Positions 62,431 through 64,000 of a DNA stretch of 64,000 bases are shown here, piece by piece. Position 1 is the stretch's first letter. The number at the start of each line of letters is the position of its first letter. The notes below the pieces were generated by a model. It saw only the letters and a list, made by a program, of their open reading frames with translations, was not told the origin of the DNA and searched no databases. The stretch spans positions 102,160,542 to 102,224,541 of the forward strand of contig OV050032.1 in assembly GCA_920105625.2 (NCBI GenBank), written 5' to 3'. The translations under genes were made by a program, and so were the position numbers. This DNA comes from Clusia tigrina. Lineage: Eukaryota > Arthropoda > Insecta > Diptera > Clusiidae.

Positions 62431-64000
62431 GTACCGTAAAGAAGTTAGGGCCATTTGAAGTTTTATCAGTGTTTGATTTGGGACTCTAGGGTAGCATAGC
62501 TTTGAGCGATAATTTAAATTGACAAGATGCTCGAGTACTTTATTGTTACAAAATTTCAAGGTTTTATGACGCTCCAGTAAAAAGTTACAAACATTTGAAT
62601 GTTGCCAACTTTTATAGGTGTAGGACGTACCGTATAGAAGTTAGGGGCTTTTGAAGTTTTATCAGTGTTTGATTTGGGACTCAAGGGTAGCATAGCTTTG
62701 AGCGATAGCATAAATTGACAAGAGGCTCGGGTACTTCATTTTTAAAAAATTTCAAGGTTTTATGACGCTCCAGGAAAAAGTTACAAGCATTTGTATGTTG
62801 CAAACTTTGATAGGTGTAAGACGTACCGTAAAGAAGTTAGGGGCGTTTGAAGTTTTATCAGTGTGTGATTTGGGAATCTAGGGTAGCATAGCTTTGAGCG
62901 ATAGCTTAAATTGACAAGAGGCTCGAGTACTTTATTGTTACAAAATTTCAAGGTTTTATGACGCTCCAGTAAAAAGTTACAAACATTTGAATGTTGCAAA
63001 CTTTGATAGGTGTAGGACGTACCGTATAGAAGTTAGGGCCATTTGAAGTTGTATCAGTGTTTGATTTGGGACTCAAGGGTAGCATAGCTTTGAGCGATGG
63101 CTTAAATTGACAAGATGCTCGAGTACTTTATTGTTACAAAATTTCAAGGTTTTATGACGCTCCAGTAAAAAGTTACAAGCATTTGTATGTTGCAAACTTT
63201 GATAGGTGTAGGACGTACCGTAAAGAAGTTAGGGGCGTTTGAAGTTTTAGCAGTGTTTGATTTGGGACTCTAGGGTAGCATAGCTTTGAGCGATAATTTA
63301 AATTGACAAGATGCTCGAGTACTTTATTGTTACAAAATTTCAAGGTTTTATGACGCTCCAGTAAAAAGTTACAAACATTTGAATGTTGCAAACTTTGATA
63401 GGTGTAGGACGTACCGTATAGAAGTTAGGGCCATTTGAAGTTGTATCAGTGTTTGATTTGGGACTCAAGGGTAGCATAGCTTTGAGCGATGGCTTAAATT
63501 GACAAGATGCTCGAGTACTTTATTGTTACAAAATTTCAAGGTTTTATGACGCTCCAGTAAAAAGTTACAAGCATTTGTATGTTGCAAACTTTGATAGGTG
63601 TAGGACGTACCGTAAAGAAGTTAGGGGCGTTTGAAGTTTTATCAGTGTTTGATTTGGGACTCTAGGGTAGCATAGCTTTGAGCGATGGCTTAAATTGACA
63701 AGAGGCTCGGGTACTTCATTGTTACAAAATTTGAAGGTTTTATGACGCTCCAGTAAAAAGTTACAAGCATTTGTTTGTTGCAAACTTTGATAGGTGTAGG
63801 ACGTACCGTATAGAAGTTAGGGGCGTTTGAAGTTTTATCAGTGTTTGATTTGGGACTCTAGGGTAGCATAGCTTTGAGCGATAACTTAAATTGACAAGAG
63901 GCTCGGGTACTTTATTGTTACAAAATTTCAAGGTTTTATGACGCTCCAGAAAAAAGTTACAAGCATTTGAATGTTGCCAACTTTGATAGGTGTAGGACGT

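Larger units (their letters stand above)
5072..64000. repeat. 196-bp satellite array, main block (about 300 monomers)
   Basis: A continuous head-to-tail array in one orientation to the window end, with no second transposon. Landmarks in monomer order are gacgtaccg, ggggcgtttgaag or gggccatttgaag, tatcagtgtttgatttggg, actctaggg or actcaaggg, tagcatagctttgagcgat, gcttaaattgacaag, ctcgag or ctcgggtac, ttgttacaaaatttcaagg, gacgctccagtaaaaag, then catttgtatgttgcaaac or catttgaatgttgccaac. Variants at these sites are shared in mosaic combinations. The spacing is 196 bp with very few indels. The unit length is in the range of a nucleosome repeat, so centromeric or pericentromeric heterochromatin is plausible but not shown. 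Confidence 0.98.

Noticed and set aside
983..63783. Over one hundred minus-strand frames of about 72 codons (MQHTNACNFLLERHK... type), one in many monomers
   Set aside because: They start at TTG, not ATG, and span slightly more than one monomer. 196 is one more than a multiple of three, so the frame shifts every unit and overlapping neighbours use different frames. Many monomers lose the start (ttgccaac) or gain a TGA (actcaag). They are by-products of the repeat.
5072..64000. CRISPR array
   Set aside because: The whole 196-bp unit repeats with no unique spacers, and the context is eukaryotic.
5072..64000. CENP-B box in the monomer
   Set aside because: No stretch fits the TTCG...A..CGGG core. 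The nearest, cttcaaacgcccc, lacks the required bases.

Overview
The window is animal-type nuclear DNA, most likely from an arthropod or other invertebrate. It is almost entirely one satellite: an AT-rich, head-to-tail 196-bp tandem repeat always in the same orientation, about 6.4 monomers at 628-1889 and about 300 at 5072-64000. Near its left edge the array carries a DNA transposon of the Transib superfamily, the family from which the RAG1 V(D)J recombinase is thought to descend. No host single-copy gene, tRNA, rRNA or CRISPR array was found.

Layout. 1-627 is a truncated second copy of the transposon's promoter-side end, apparently identical to 4360-4986. 628-1889 is satellite. 1890-5071 is a complete-looking 3182-bp Transib element with 33-bp terminal inverted repeats (one mismatch) that begin with CACAGTG, flanked by the 5-bp target duplication CGATG. 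Removing the element and one CGATG restores a normal monomer in register. 5072-64000 is uninterrupted satellite.

The transposon is read on the minus strand. From its right end come the terminal repeat, a TATA box (4976-4984), a probable short first exon (4949 or 4799 down to 4781), a 562-nt intron (4780-4219), the main transposase exon (down to 2114) with an acidic tail coded by an ATC/ATT microsatellite, two AATAAA signals and the left terminal repeat. The putative catalytic D, D, E and the zinc-ligand C-x2-C and H-x4-H pairs of the RAG1/Transib fold are all present, and the long frame is open, so the copy may be recent and competent.

The array has grown by duplicating blocks of whole monomers: a 28-monomer block (8013-13500, repeated at 13501-18780 minus one monomer), a 15-monomer block (about 16500-19440, repeated to 22380), 22-, 24- and 10-monomer blocks further right, and a block shared between 33.6-37.3 kb and 45.5-49.25 kb. 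Monomer length is nearly invariant. From 5150 to 63565 the distance equals 299 x 196 minus 189 bp, and the 189 bp is fully explained by four copies of one 32-bp deletion, one 52-bp deletion and a net nine single-base losses. The short frames recurring in the monomers are not genes: they start at TTG or GTG, and 196 is not a multiple of three.
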